NCBI GenBank assembly: GCA_900163555.1
Contig: FUHX01000033.1
Coordinates: forward strand, 1-64,000
Direction of reading: 5' to 3'
Length of the DNA: 64,000 bases
Source: Actinomycetales bacterium JB111
Lineage (GTDB): Bacteria > Actinomycetota > Actinomycetes > Actinomycetales > Actinomycetaceae
Below the pieces are notes generated by a model, which made no database searches, was not told the origin of the DNA, and saw only the letters and a program-made list of their open reading frames with translations. The position numbers and the translations under genes were made by a program. How positions within the stretch are numbered: the stretch's first letter is position 1; each line of letters opens with the position of its first letter. Below, in pieces: positions 9,684 to 18,327 of this stretch.

Positions 9684-9751
9684 CGGGCGGGCGCCGCCCG
9701 GGGCGGGCAGGCTGCGGGAGGTGGGCTGCGTCGTCGGGCGGGCGCCGCCCG
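9684..9751 (+). terminator. Duplicated hairpins after eccC
   Basis: CGGGCGG-GCG-CCGCCCG occurs twice (9684-9700 and 9735-9751), each within a ~40-bp imperfect direct repeat with a 51-bp period. Either stem could terminate eccC transcription. The rest of the 250-bp gap to the next gene shows no ORF. Confidence 0.5.
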
Positions 9752-9848
9752 GGCCGGGCGGGCTACGGAAAGTGGTGACGTCGTCGGGCGGGTTCTGGCC
9801 GCCTGGCCCTGTCGCCGACGGCGAATCCTTGGCATCCTGACGGGACGA

Positions 9849-9864
9849 GTGTGAACCCGCACAC
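9849..9864. promoter_or_regulatory. Inverted repeat upstream of mannitol dehydrogenase gene
   Basis: GTGTG-N6-CACAC is a short perfect dyad ending 18 bases before the start codon of the mannitol dehydrogenase gene. It could be an operator for the sugar-alcohol operon; no regulator gene lies beside it. Confidence 0.3.
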
Positions 9865-9882
9865 AAACTTCTGGGGGATGAC

Positions 9883-11271
9883 ATGACGCAGATCGATCAG
9901 CCGACATACGACGGGAGCGGTCTGACCACCGGGATCGTGCACTTCGGGGTCGGGAACTTTCACCGCTCGCACCAGGCGATGTACGTCGACCGCCTGCTGA
10001 ACGGGGGCGAGACGACGTGGGCGATCTGCGGGGTCGGGCTGTTCCCCGCGGACAAAGCGATGGGCGCCGACCTGCGCGAGCAGGGCTTCACCTACACGCT
10101 CGTGCTCAAGGACTCGCGCGCGCCTCTCGAGGCGCGGACGATCGGCTCGATCACCGACTACCTGCACGCGCCGGACGACCCGGACGCCGTCGTCGAGCGG
10201 CTGGCCTCGCCGACCACGCGGCTCGTCACCCTGACGATCACGGAGGGCGGCTACTCCGACGAGCCGGAGCCGGGCGGGGACCCGACGGTGTTCGACTACA
10301 TCGTCGACGCACTCGCCCTGCGCCGTGAGCGCGGCATCGACCCGTTCACCGTGGTCAGCTGCGACAACATCGAGTCCAACGGCGTGATCGCGCACCGCAG
10401 CGTGCTCGCCTACGCGAGGGCCCGCGGCGGCGACCTCGCGGAGTGGATCGAGTCGAACGTCGCGTTCCCCGGCAGCATGGTCGACCGGATCACGCCCGTG
10501 ACCACGGACGAGGACCGGGCCATGGTGCAGAGCGAGTTCGGCGTGAGCGACAAGCGGCCGGTCGTCGCCGAGCCGTTCGACCAGTGGGTCCTCGAGGACA
10601 AGTTCCCGGGCGGGCGGCCGCCGTTCGACGAGGTCGGCGTGCAGCTGGTCGAGGACGTCGTGCCGTACGAGCGGATGAAGCTTCGGATCCTCAACGCCAC
10701 CCACCAGCTCCTCGGCTACACCGGGCTGCTCGCGGACCACGACTACGTGCACGACGCGACGACGGATCCCGTGCTCGGCCGGCTCGCCGCCGCGTACATC
10801 GCGGACGAGGCGCGGCCGACTGTCGGCGAGGTGGAGGGCATCGACCTGGCCGACTACCAGGCCACGATCCTCGACCGGTTCGGCAACGCCGCAATCGGGG
10901 ACACTCTCGTCCGGATCGTCACCGACGGCTCGGACCGGGTGGCGAAGTTCGTGGTGCCGGTCGTGGAGGACCTCATCGCGCAGGACCTGCCTGTGCGGGC
11001 GACGGCGTTCGCGATCGCGGCGTCGGCGGTCGTGGCCGGGCGGGACGATCTGCGCGAGCAGGTGACCGACCGCCAGCGGAGCCGGCTCGACGACGCCATG
11101 TCGCGGCTGAAAGACGACACGGCCACGTACCTGGACGACGAGGTGCTGTTCGCCTCGATCGGGTCCTCGGAGCGGTTCCGAGAGGCGTTCGTGAGCTCGT
11201 ACGAGGCGATCTCGGAGAAGGGCGTGCTCGCGGCCGCCGAGGAGCTGGTCGGGTCCGGTGAGGCGTCGTGA
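9883..11271 (+). CDS. Mannitol 2-dehydrogenase family protein
   Basis: This is a long-chain polyol dehydrogenase that most likely oxidises D-mannitol to D-fructose with NAD. The N-terminal Rossmann region reads IVHFGVGNFHRSHQ (residues ~18-31), and the signature K-x4-N-x2-H of the family is present as KLRILNATH (K266, N271, H274). The 462-aa length is between usual mannitol 2-dehydrogenases (~480-490) and related fructuronate reductases. The ATG at 9883 follows CTGGGGGATG. The stop overlaps the downstream fructokinase start (GTGA), which supports fructose as the product; fructuronate or tagaturonate reductase is the alternative. Confidence 0.85.
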   Translation: MTQIDQPTYDGSGLTTGIVHFGVGNFHRSHQAMYVDRLLNGGETTWAICGVGLFPADKAMGADLREQGFTYTLVLKDSRAPLEARTIGSITDYLHAPDDPDAVVERLASPTTRLVTLTITEGGYSDEPEPGGDPTVFDYIVDALALRRERGIDPFTVVSCDNIESNGVIAHRSVLAYARARGGDLAEWIESNVAFPGSMVDRITPVTTDEDRAMVQSEFGVSDKRPVVAEPFDQWVLEDKFPGGRPPFDEVGVQLVEDVVPYERMKLRILNATHQLLGYTGLLADHDYVHDATTDPVLGRLAAAYIADEARPTVGEVEGIDLADYQATILDRFGNAAIGDTLVRIVTDGSDRVAKFVVPVVEDLIAQDLPVRATAFAIAASAVVAGRDDLREQVTDRQRSRLDDAMSRLKDDTATYLDDEVLFASIGSSERFREAFVSSYEAISEKGVLAAAEELVGSGEAS

Positions 11272-12320
11272 CGGAGGCTGCGGGTTCGGCTGCGGGTTCG
11301 GCTTCGGCGGGTGCGGCGGAGGGCTCTGCCTCGGTGGGCTCTGCGGAGGGCTCTGCTTCGGCGAGCTCTGCGGAGGGTGCGACCGACACGGGGCGCGTGC
11401 TCGTCGTCGGGGAGGCTCTCGTCGACGTCTTCCCCGACGAGGAGGGCGGCCCGGCCCGCGCCAGCGGGCGCGTGCCCGGCGGCAGCCCCGCGAACATGGC
11501 GGTGGGGCTGGCGAGGCTCGGCGTCGACGTCGCGCTGCTCACCCACATCGGCGACGACGAGGACGGGCGGCTCGTGCTCGACCACCTGTCGTCGTCGGGG
11601 GTGGACGTCGTGGACGGGTCGGTGGTGCCGGGTCGCACCTCGACGGCGATCGCGCGGGTCGACGCGGCGGGCGTGCCCGCGTACGAGTTCGACGTGGCGT
11701 GGGAGCTGCCGCCGGTCGGCCAGATCGAGATCCCGCCGGCCGTGCACATGGGCTCCTACTCGGCGTTCCTCGAGCCGGGCGCGAGCCGGGTGGCCGAGAT
11801 CGGCGAGCGGGCGCAGGCGCAGGGGGCGCTCGTATCGTTCGACCCGAACATCCGGCCCGCGCTGCTGCCGCCGCTTCAGCAGGTGCAGGAGAGGTTCGAC
11901 CAGCTGGCGGCGAGCGCGAGCGTCCTGAAGATCTCCGACGAGGACGCCGAGTGGCTGTTCCCCGACCTGTCCGTGGACGGGGTGGTCGAGCACGTGCTCG
12001 CGCTCGGGACGCCGCTCGTGGTGGTCACGCTCGGCGACGACGGCGCGGTGCTCGCGCGGCCCAACGGCGAGGTACGGGTGCCGCGGGCGCAGGTGGACGT
12101 GGTGGACACGGTCGGGGCGGGCGACAGCTACATGGCGGCGCTCATCCAGTCGCTGCTCGCCGTCACCGACGAGGGCGTGGATGCGCGCGGCCGGTTCGCG
12201 TCGGTCGACCTCGAGAGATTGGGCCGGTACTGCGCGGCCGCGGCGGGCATCACGGTGAGCCGGCGCGGGGCAAACCTGCCGTCGAGCGCGGACCTGGAGG
12301 GGGTCGCGGAGCTGCCGTAG
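11268..12320 (+). CDS. PfkB-family carbohydrate kinase, probable fructokinase
   Basis: This ribokinase/PfkB-family kinase probably phosphorylates the fructose made by the upstream dehydrogenase. Seen: the N-terminal motif VVGEALVDVFPDE, GGSPANMAVGLARLG, and the anion-hole/catalytic motif DTVGAGDSY with Asp286. The first ~42 residues are a Ser/Ala/Gly/Glu repeat (AEGSASVGSAEGSAS) unlike any kinase N-terminus. The GTG at 11268 overlaps the previous stop, so this extension may be real; a GTG at codon 44 (11397) would remove it. The C-terminal end is complete. The specific sugar cannot be proved from sequence. Confidence 0.85.
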   Translation: MTEAAGSAAGSASAGAAEGSASVGSAEGSASASSAEGATDTGRVLVVGEALVDVFPDEEGGPARASGRVPGGSPANMAVGLARLGVDVALLTHIGDDEDGRLVLDHLSSSGVDVVDGSVVPGRTSTAIARVDAAGVPAYEFDVAWELPPVGQIEIPPAVHMGSYSAFLEPGASRVAEIGERAQAQGALVSFDPNIRPALLPPLQQVQERFDQLAASASVLKISDEDAEWLFPDLSVDGVVEHVLALGTPLVVVTLGDDGAVLARPNGEVRVPRAQVDVVDTVGAGDSYMAALIQSLLAVTDEGVDARGRFASVDLERLGRYCAAAAGITVSRRGANLPSSADLEGVAELP

Positions 12321-12355
12321 CGGTGGTTTGGGGGATGGCCGACCTCCTCGCCCAG

Positions 12356-12417
12356 AGGAGCGTTGAGACGCCGAGAGGAGCGCTGCTCAGCGCTCCTCTC
12401 GGCGTCTCAACGCTCCT
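12356..12417. repeat. Palindrome copy R2: perfect 30-bp stem
   Basis: Arms 12356-12385 and 12388-12417 are perfect reverse complements with a 2-nt centre. Each arm carries the 9-mer AGAGGAGCG (or AGGAGCG at its outer end) twice, about 20 bp apart. It lies 36 bp after the fructokinase stop, so it may also act as that operon's terminator. Confidence 0.9.
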
Positions 12418-12468
12418 TTCGGTGGTGGGGTGACGCGCGGCCGTGACGGCAGCCCTGGTCGAACGCCC

Positions 12469-12534
12469 AGTGGAGGGTTGAGTCGTCGAGTGGAGGGTCA
12501 GTGCCCCCTCCACTCGACGACTCAACCCTCCGCT
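12469..12534. repeat. Palindrome copy R3
   Basis: Arms 12469-12497 and 12506-12534 pair over 29 bp with a single mismatch and an 8-nt loop. Each arm contains AGTGGAGGG twice, separated by TTGAGTCGTCG. The 5' flank AACGCCC is shared with copy R4. Confidence 0.9.
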
Positions 12535-12646
12535 CGCTGAAAGGGGCGGGGCAGGTGGACGGGGCCGACGCCGGTGCGCGGGCAGGGGAAGGATGGTCCC
12601 GGCGCGCGGCGCGCGGCGCGCGGTCCGGAGCGACGGGAGTTGGGGC

Positions 12647-13075
12647 ATGAGCGGTGAGCTGGTGGCGGCAGCAGCGGGGCTGGTGTGGCTCGGCATGGTG
12701 CTGGGCATCTCGTTCCTGGAGGCACCGCTGAAGTTCCGGGCACCCGGGATCACCGTCCCGCTGGGTCTCGGGATAGGCCGCATCGTGTTCGGCGCGCTCA
12801 ACATCGCCGAGTCGGTCCTCGCGGTCGTCCTCGTCGCAGGGCTCGTCGTGGCCGGCTCGTGGCCGGCCGCGAGCATCTGGTTGCTCGCCGCTGTGCTGCT
12901 GCTGATCGCGCAGGTCGCTCTTGTGCGCCCGATCCTGCGCCGACGCTCCGACCGGGTGATCGCCGGCGAGAGCACGGGCGATCGCTCGAACATGCACTGG
13001 CTGTACCCCGCCCTGGAGACGCTCAAGGTGGTCGCGCTCGTCGTCGGCGCGCTGCTGCTGCTCGCCGGCGCCTGA
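12647..13075 (+). CDS. Small membrane protein, about four transmembrane segments
   Basis: A 142-aa, strongly hydrophobic protein. Segments near residues 3-21, 43-66, 72-92 and 120-141 look membrane-spanning; a charged stretch (RRRSDRVIAGES) lies before the last. The motif FLEAPLKFRAPGITVPLGLGIGR is reminiscent of conserved actinobacterial membrane proteins of unknown function. The start is placed at ATG 12647, preceded by GGGAGTTGGGG; an upstream ATG at 12593 would add 18 arginine-rich residues. No function can be assigned. The gene is bracketed by two palindromic repeats on each side. Confidence 0.75.
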   Translation: MSGELVAAAAGLVWLGMVLGISFLEAPLKFRAPGITVPLGLGIGRIVFGALNIAESVLAVVLVAGLVVAGSWPAASIWLLAAVLLLIAQVALVRPILRRRSDRVIAGESTGDRSNMHWLYPALETLKVVALVVGALLLLAGA

Positions 13076-13088
13076 CGGACAAACGCCC

Positions 13089-13154
13089 AGTGGAGGGGTA
13101 AGTCATCGAGTGGAGGGTCTGTACCCCCTCCACTCGATGAGTTACCCCTCCACT
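13089..13154. repeat. Palindrome copy R4
   Basis: Arms 13089-13117 and 13126-13154 pair over 29 bp with one mismatch and an 8-nt loop. AGTGGAGGG occurs twice per arm. The copy starts 14 bp after the stop of the small membrane-protein gene. Confidence 0.9.
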
Positions 13155-13240
13155 CGACGAATGGGGGCGGGGCACCGGGAGCAGAGGCAAGGGGGCCGCG
13201 TGAGTGGGGCCGGGACCCGAGTGTCGACCGGCCCGAACGC

Positions 13241-13310
13241 CGAGTGGAGCGTTAGGTCATCGAGTGGAGTCCTCTGACACGCTCCACTCAGTGACCTAAC
13301 GCTCCACTCG
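13241..13310. repeat. Palindrome copy R5
   Basis: Arms 13241-13270 and 13281-13310 pair over about 30 bp with three mismatched positions, two of which would be G-U pairs in RNA. The unit here is GAGTGGAGCG, changed together on both strands. From here to 13542 no ORF is recognised. Confidence 0.85.
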
Positions 13311-13542
13311 ATGAATGAGGTGGAAGTAGAGGCACTGCGTGCGTGGGGCGAGCGCCGCCCCGGCAGCAACGAGGCTCCTGCGGCAGAGCAGCCCCGGTGA
13401 CTCCCGCGGCGCAGCAACCGCCGCAGCGCGCCTCGGCGGGAGCGCCAAGTCCCCTCCCCACACCCCAGCCCGTGAGCACACCGTGAGGGTTTTGCCCCTG
13501 CCCGTATGGGTTCCGTAAGGATCGCGCTCCCCGCCCCCTGAC

Positions 13543-13565
13543 GGGTGTTCGCTCGTCGAGCACCC
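13543..13565 (+). promoter_or_regulatory. Hairpin in the kdp leader
   Basis: GGGTGTTCG and CGAGCACCC (13543-13551 and 13557-13565) form a 9-bp stem with one mismatch, 55 bases before the first GTG of the kdp operon. It may be a KdpE operator or leader structure; no consensus was available for comparison. Confidence 0.3.
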
Positions 13566-13620
13566 GAGGTGGGTGCCCGGCGACCACCACGGTCGCCGCG
13601 TCCCACGAGGGAGGGCATCC

Positions 13621-13704
13621 GTGCTCGACATCCTGTTCGTCGCCGCCACGATCGGCGTCTTCGCACTTCTCGGTCGGCTCGGCCGGGCGTTGGAGGCGCT
13701 GTGA
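13621..13704 (+). CDS. 27-residue membrane peptide at the head of the kdp operon
   Basis: A GTG-initiated ORF of 27 codons with a strong Shine-Dalgarno (GAGGGAGGG) encodes one hydrophobic helix (residues ~2-17) followed by a basic/acidic tail ([10 protein letters not shown]). Its stop overlaps the kdpF start as GTGA. From memory, small peptides ending in a similar amphipathic tail are found at this position in other actinobacterial kdp operons, so it is likely expressed. It may be a KdpF-like stabilising subunit or a translational-coupling leader. Function unknown. Confidence 0.6.
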   Translation: MLDILFVAATIGVFALLGRLGRALEAL

Positions 13705-13790
13705 TCGTCGTCGACATCGCCGCCGCAGTCCTCGGCCTCGCCGCGGTCGCCTACCTGGCGGTCGCGCTCGTCCGGCCGGAGCGGTTCTGA
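13701..13790 (+). CDS. kdpF: K+-transporting ATPase small subunit KdpF
   Basis: 29 residues: a single transmembrane helix ending in the KdpF signature [12 protein letters not shown]. KdpF stabilises the KdpABC complex in the membrane. It starts with GTG overlapping the preceding peptide's stop and ends with TGA overlapping the kdpA start (ATGA), so the three genes are translationally coupled. Confidence 0.88.
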   Translation: MIVVDIAAAVLGLAAVAYLAVALVRPERF

Positions 13791-15481
13791 TGGCCTGGCT
13801 CCCCGCGCCCGGCGAGCTCCTCCCCGCCGCCGGCACGCTCCTCGCCGTGGCGGCCGTCCTCGCCGTGGCCCACCGCCCGCTCGGCGACTACATGGCCCGC
13901 GTCTACTCCTCCCCGACACACCTGCGCGTCGAGCGGGCCGTCTACCGCGTCATCGGGGTCGACGCCGAGGCCGAACAGACCTGGCGGGCCTACCTCCGGG
14001 CGGTGCTCACGTTCTCCGCCGTCGGGATGTTCGTGCTCTACGGCCTGCTGCGCCTCCAGCCGTACCTCCCCTACGCGCTCGGGCTCCCGGCACCGTCGGC
14101 GGACCTGTCCTTCAACACGGCCGCCTCGTTCGTCACAAACACGAACTGGCAGTCCTACTCCGGCGAGCAGACCCTCGGGTACGCCGTGCAGCTCGCGGGC
14201 CTGGCCGTGCAGAACTTCGCCTCGGCGGCGGTCGGGATGGCCGTCGCGATCGCGCTCGTCCGCGGCTTCGCCTCCCGGCGCAGCGGCACGATCGGCAACT
14301 TCTGGACCGACCTCGTGCGCGGCACGACCCGCATCCTCCTGCCCCTCGCCATCCTCGGCGCGCTCGCGCTGCTGGCCGGCGGGGTCGTGCAGAACCTCGC
14401 GGGCTTCACGGACGTCACCACGGCCGCCGGCGCCACGCAGTCGATCCCGGGCGGGCCCGTCGCCTCGCAGGAGGCCATCAAGCTCCTCGGCACGAACGGC
14501 GGCGGCTTCTTCGCCGCGAACTCCGCCCACCCGTTCGAGAACCCGACGCCGGTCACCAACCTCCTGCAGATCCTCCTCATGCTGCTCATCCCGTTCTCGC
14601 TGCCGCGGACCTTCGGCCGACTCGTCGGCGACCTCCGCCAGGGGTACGCGATCCTCGCGGTCATGGGGCTGCTGTTCGCCGCGTCCCTCGCGATCCTCAC
14701 CGCGCTCGAGACCGCCGGCGCGGGCACCGCCCCGCAGCTCGCGGGCGGCGCCATGGAGGGCAAGGAGCTGCGCTTCGGCATCCTCGGCTCCACGCTGTTC
14801 TCGGCCGCCGGCACCGGCACCTCCACCGGCGCGGTCAACGCCTCCCACGACTCCTTCACCGCGCTCGGCGGGATGCTCCCGCTGCTCAACATGATGCTCG
14901 GCGAGGTCGCGCCCGGCGGCGTGGGCTCCGGCCTCTACGGCCTGCTCGTGCTCGCCGCCGTCGCCGTGTTCGTGGCGGGCCTCCTCATCGGCCGCACGCC
15001 CGAGTACCTCGGAAAGAAGATCGGGCCGAGGGAGATCACGCTCGCGAGCCTGGTCGTCCTCACCGGCCCCCTCCTCGTCCTCGGCGGCACAGCCCTCACG
15101 TTCGCGATCCCGGCGGCCCGGGCGAGCACGATCGGGTCGATCGCCAACCCCGGCGCCCACGGGCTGACCGAGGTGCTCTACGCCTTCACGTCCGCGGCGA
15201 ACAACAACGGCTCCGCGTTCGGCGGGCTCGCGGCCGACACCCCCTGGCTCAACACCGCCCTCGGGATCGTCATGCTGCTCGGCCGGTTCGTGCCGATCGC
15301 GCTCGTCCTCGCCCTCGCCGGCTCGCTCGCCGCGCAGGTCGCCGTGCCCGCCACCGCCGGCACCCTCCCCACGCACCGACCCCTGTTCGTCGGCATGCTC
15401 GCCGCCGTCACCGTGGTCGTCACCGCGCTCACCTTCTTCCCCGTCCTCACGCTGGGACCGCTCGCCGAAGGGCTGCTCTGA
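13790..15481 (+). CDS. kdpA: K+-transporting ATPase subunit A
   Basis: The potassium-binding, channel-like subunit of the high-affinity Kdp pump. The 563-aa protein has about ten hydrophobic segments and the repeated selectivity-filter regions characteristic of KdpA, including [33 protein letters not shown] (abridged), [10 protein letters not shown] and NNNGSAFGG. The length is normal for the family. The ATG at 13790 overlaps kdpF, and kdpB follows after 2 bp. Confidence 0.97.
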   Translation: MAWLPAPGELLPAAGTLLAVAAVLAVAHRPLGDYMARVYSSPTHLRVERAVYRVIGVDAEAEQTWRAYLRAVLTFSAVGMFVLYGLLRLQPYLPYALGLPAPSADLSFNTAASFVTNTNWQSYSGEQTLGYAVQLAGLAVQNFASAAVGMAVAIALVRGFASRRSGTIGNFWTDLVRGTTRILLPLAILGALALLAGGVVQNLAGFTDVTTAAGATQSIPGGPVASQEAIKLLGTNGGGFFAANSAHPFENPTPVTNLLQILLMLLIPFSLPRTFGRLVGDLRQGYAILAVMGLLFAASLAILTALETAGAGTAPQLAGGAMEGKELRFGILGSTLFSAAGTGTSTGAVNASHDSFTALGGMLPLLNMMLGEVAPGGVGSGLYGLLVLAAVAVFVAGLLIGRTPEYLGKKIGPREITLASLVVLTGPLLVLGGTALTFAIPAARASTIGSIANPGAHGLTEVLYAFTSAANNNGSAFGGLAADTPWLNTALGIVMLLGRFVPIALVLALAGSLAAQVAVPATAGTLPTHRPLFVGMLAAVTVVVTALTFFPVLTLGPLAEGLL

Positions 15482-15483
15482 CC

Positions 15484-17676
15484 ATGTCCGCACCCACCAC
15501 ACCAACACCCACACCCACCACCCGCCCGACGACGCCCGTTCCCCCCTCCCCGAACGGCACCTCCCCGGGCGGCACCTTCTCGTGGCGCCAGCTCGCGGCC
15601 GCAGCACCGGGCGCGATCCGCAAGCTCGACCCGCGGCAGCAGTGGCGCAACCCGGTTATGTTCATCGTGTGGGTCGGCGCCGCCCTCACCACGGTCCTCG
15701 CGCTCCTCGAGCCGTTCCTCGGCGGCCCGGCCGACTCCGGCGGCGCCCCCGTCCCCGCATCGTTCACCGGCGCGATCGCCGCCTGGCTGTGGCTCACGGT
15801 CCTCTTCGCGAACCTCGCCGAGTCGGTCGCCGAGGGCCGGGGCAAGGCGCAGGCGGACTCCCTGCGCCAGACCCGCACGAGCACGACCGCGCACCTCGTC
15901 ACCGACCACTCCGACGACGACCCCGCCGCCGAGCGCGCCACCCTCACCGAGGTCTCCTCCGCGGACCTCGCCCCGGGCGACGTCGTGGTCGTCAGCGCCG
16001 GCGAGCTCGTCCCCGGCGACGGCGACATCGTCCACGGCATCGCGAGCGTCGACGAGTCGGCCATCACCGGCGAGTCCGCACCCGTCATCCGGGAGTCCGG
16101 CGGCGACAGGTCCGCCGTCACCGGCGGCACGCGCGTGCTCTCGGACCGCATCGTCGTGCGCATCACCACCGCGCCCGGCGACACGTTCGTCGACCGGATG
16201 ATCGCGCTCGTCGAGGGCGCCGCCCGCCAGAAGACCCCCAACGAGACCGCCCTGTCGATCCTGCTGGCCGCGCTGTCGATCGTGTTCGTCGTCGTCGCCC
16301 TCACGCTCAACCCGATCGCCTCCTACGCCGCGAGCCCCGTGAGCACGCCCGTGCTGATCGCGCTGCTCGTGTGCCTCATCCCCACGACGATCGGCGCCCT
16401 GCTGTCCGCGATCGGCATCGCCGGCATGGACCGCCTCGTCCAGCTGGGCGTGCTCGCGATGTCCGGCCGCGCCGTCGAGGCCGCCGGCGACGTCACCACG
16501 CTCCTGCTCGACAAGACCGGCACCATCACCCACGGCAACCGCCGCGCGCACGACTTCCTGCCCGTCCGCGGGGTCGAGTGGGCGGACCTCGTCCGCGCCG
16601 CCGCGGTCGCCTCGCTCGCCGACCCGACGCCGGAGGGCGCCTCGATCGTCGACCTCGCCCGGGCAGAGGGCACCGCCCCCTCCCCCGACGACGACGCCCG
16701 GCCGGGTGCCGGCCGCGTCGTCCCGTTCACGGCACAGACCCGCATGTCTGGCGTGGATCTTCCCGACGGGACGGAGCTACGGAAGGGGGCGGGCTCCGCC
16801 GTCGTGGGATGGGTGACCGCCGACGGCGGTGGCCTCGATCCGGACGTGCGGGCCGAGATCGAGGAGATCACCGAGCACGTCGCCGGTTCCGGCGGCACGC
16901 CGCTGGTGGTGGCCGCCCGCGCGCCGGGCTTCCCCGCCCGCGTGCTCGGGTGCGTGCACCTGAAGGACATCGTCAAGGAGGGCCTGCCCGAGCGGTTCGC
17001 CGAGCTGCGCGCCATGGGCATCCGCACCGTGATGATCACCGGCGACAACCCGCTCACGGCTGCCGCGATCGCGGCCGAGGCCGGGGTGGACGACTACCTC
17101 GCCGAGGCCACGCCCGAGGACAAGCTCGCGCTCATCCGGCGGGAGCAGGCGGGCGGGAACCTCGTGGCGATGACCGGCGACGGCACGAACGACGCGCCGG
17201 CGCTCGCGCAGGCGGACGTCGGGGTCGCGATGAACACCGGGACGTCGGCGGCGAAGGAGGCCGGCAACATGGTCGACCTCAATTCCGACCCGACGACGCT
17301 CATCGACATCGTCCGGATCGGCAAGCAGCTGCTCATCACGCGCGGCGCGCTCACCACGTTCTCCATCGCGAACGACGTGGCGAAGTACTTCGCGATCATC
17401 CCCGCGATGTTCGTCGGCGTCTTCCCGCAGCTGGCGGCGCTCAACGTCATGCACCTGCACTCGTCGGCCTCCGCCGTGCTGTCCGCGATCGTCTTCAACG
17501 CGCTCGTCATCGTGGCCCTCGTGCCGCTCGCGCTGCGGGGCGTGCGCTACCGGCCGCTGTCCGCCGCCCAGACCCTGAAGCGGAACCTGCTGCTCTTCGG
17601 ACTTGGCGGGGTCGTTGCTCCGTTCATCGGGATCAAGCTCATCGACCTCGTCGTCAGCCTGATCCCCGGATTCTGA
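15484..17676 (+). CDS. kdpB: K+-transporting P-type ATPase subunit B
   Basis: The ATP-hydrolysing P-type ATPase subunit that powers KdpA. Seen in order: a proline-rich N-terminal extension of ~30 residues, the actuator motif ITGESAPV, the phosphorylation site DKTGTITHG with Asp343, the nucleotide-binding region and the hinge motif [17 protein letters not shown]. The 730-aa length is slightly above the usual ~680-700, due to the proline-rich start. It begins 2 bp after kdpA and is followed by kdpC 27 bp on. Confidence 0.97.
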   Translation: MSAPTTPTPTPTTRPTTPVPPSPNGTSPGGTFSWRQLAAAAPGAIRKLDPRQQWRNPVMFIVWVGAALTTVLALLEPFLGGPADSGGAPVPASFTGAIAAWLWLTVLFANLAESVAEGRGKAQADSLRQTRTSTTAHLVTDHSDDDPAAERATLTEVSSADLAPGDVVVVSAGELVPGDGDIVHGIASVDESAITGESAPVIRESGGDRSAVTGGTRVLSDRIVVRITTAPGDTFVDRMIALVEGAARQKTPNETALSILLAALSIVFVVVALTLNPIASYAASPVSTPVLIALLVCLIPTTIGALLSAIGIAGMDRLVQLGVLAMSGRAVEAAGDVTTLLLDKTGTITHGNRRAHDFLPVRGVEWADLVRAAAVASLADPTPEGASIVDLARAEGTAPSPDDDARPGAGRVVPFTAQTRMSGVDLPDGTELRKGAGSAVVGWVTADGGGLDPDVRAEIEEITEHVAGSGGTPLVVAARAPGFPARVLGCVHLKDIVKEGLPERFAELRAMGIRTVMITGDNPLTAAAIAAEAGVDDYLAEATPEDKLALIRREQAGGNLVAMTGDGTNDAPALAQADVGVAMNTGTSAAKEAGNMVDLNSDPTTLIDIVRIGKQLLITRGALTTFSIANDVAKYFAIIPAMFVGVFPQLAALNVMHLHSSASAVLSAIVFNALVIVALVPLALRGVRYRPLSAAQTLKRNLLLFGLGGVVAPFIGIKLIDLVVSLIPGF

Positions 17677-17703
17677 CCGCCCATCGGCAAGGAAGGTCCT
17701 CAC

Positions 17704-18324
17704 ATGTCTGCAACCCTTCGCGGCACGGGCCGCGTGATCGGCGTGGCCGTGCGCGCCGTCGTGCTGCTCACGGTTCTCCTCGGGCTCGGGTACGCGCTTC
17801 TCGTCACGGGCGTCGGGCAGCTGGTGTTCCCCGCCCAGGCGAACGGGTCGCTCGTGCGGGACGAGTCCGGTCAGGTCGTCGGCTCGTCGCTCGTCGGCCA
17901 GTCGTTCACCGACGACGACGGGAATCCCCTCCCGCAGTACGTCCAGCCCCGTCCGTCGGCCGCGGGCGAGGGCGCCGGGTACGACGCCGCCGCCTCCGGG
18001 GCCTCGAACCTCGGCCCGGAGAACCCGGACCTCGTGGCGCTGATCGATACGCGCCGGGCCGAGGTGGCGGCGTTCAACGGGGTGCCGGTCTCCGCGGTCC
18101 CGGCCGACGCCGTCACGGCCTCCGCGTCCGGCCTCGACCCGCACATCAGCCCCGCCTACGCGGACCTGCAGGCGGAGCGTGTGGCGAGCGCCCGCGGCAT
18201 CCCGGTGGAGGTGGTCCGCGACCTCATCGCCGCCAACACCGACGGCCGCGACCTCGGCTTCCTCGGCGAGCCCCGCGTGAACGTGCTGGAACTTAACCTT
18301 GACCTCGACCTTCGAGAAGGGTGA
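17704..18324 (+). CDS. kdpC: K+-transporting ATPase subunit C
   Basis: An assembly subunit with one N-terminal membrane helix (residues ~12-37) and a periplasm-facing domain. Family motifs are visible: GSSLVGQSF, the SGASNLGPENPDL region, VTASASGLDPHISPAYA and the C-terminal LGEPRVNVLELNL. At 206 aa it is normal for actinobacteria. A clear Shine-Dalgarno (AAGGAAGG) precedes the ATG. kdpD starts 3 bp after the stop. Confidence 0.97.
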   Translation: MSATLRGTGRVIGVAVRAVVLLTVLLGLGYALLVTGVGQLVFPAQANGSLVRDESGQVVGSSLVGQSFTDDDGNPLPQYVQPRPSAAGEGAGYDAAASGASNLGPENPDLVALIDTRRAEVAAFNGVPVSAVPADAVTASASGLDPHISPAYADLQAERVASARGIPVEVVRDLIAANTDGRDLGFLGEPRVNVLELNLDLDLREG

Positions 18325-18327
18325 GCC

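Noticed and set aside
15582-18296. A 904-codon plus-strand frame across kdpB and kdpC
   Set aside because: Arg/Pro/Ala-rich shadow frame; kdpB and kdpC in other frames contain all family motifs.
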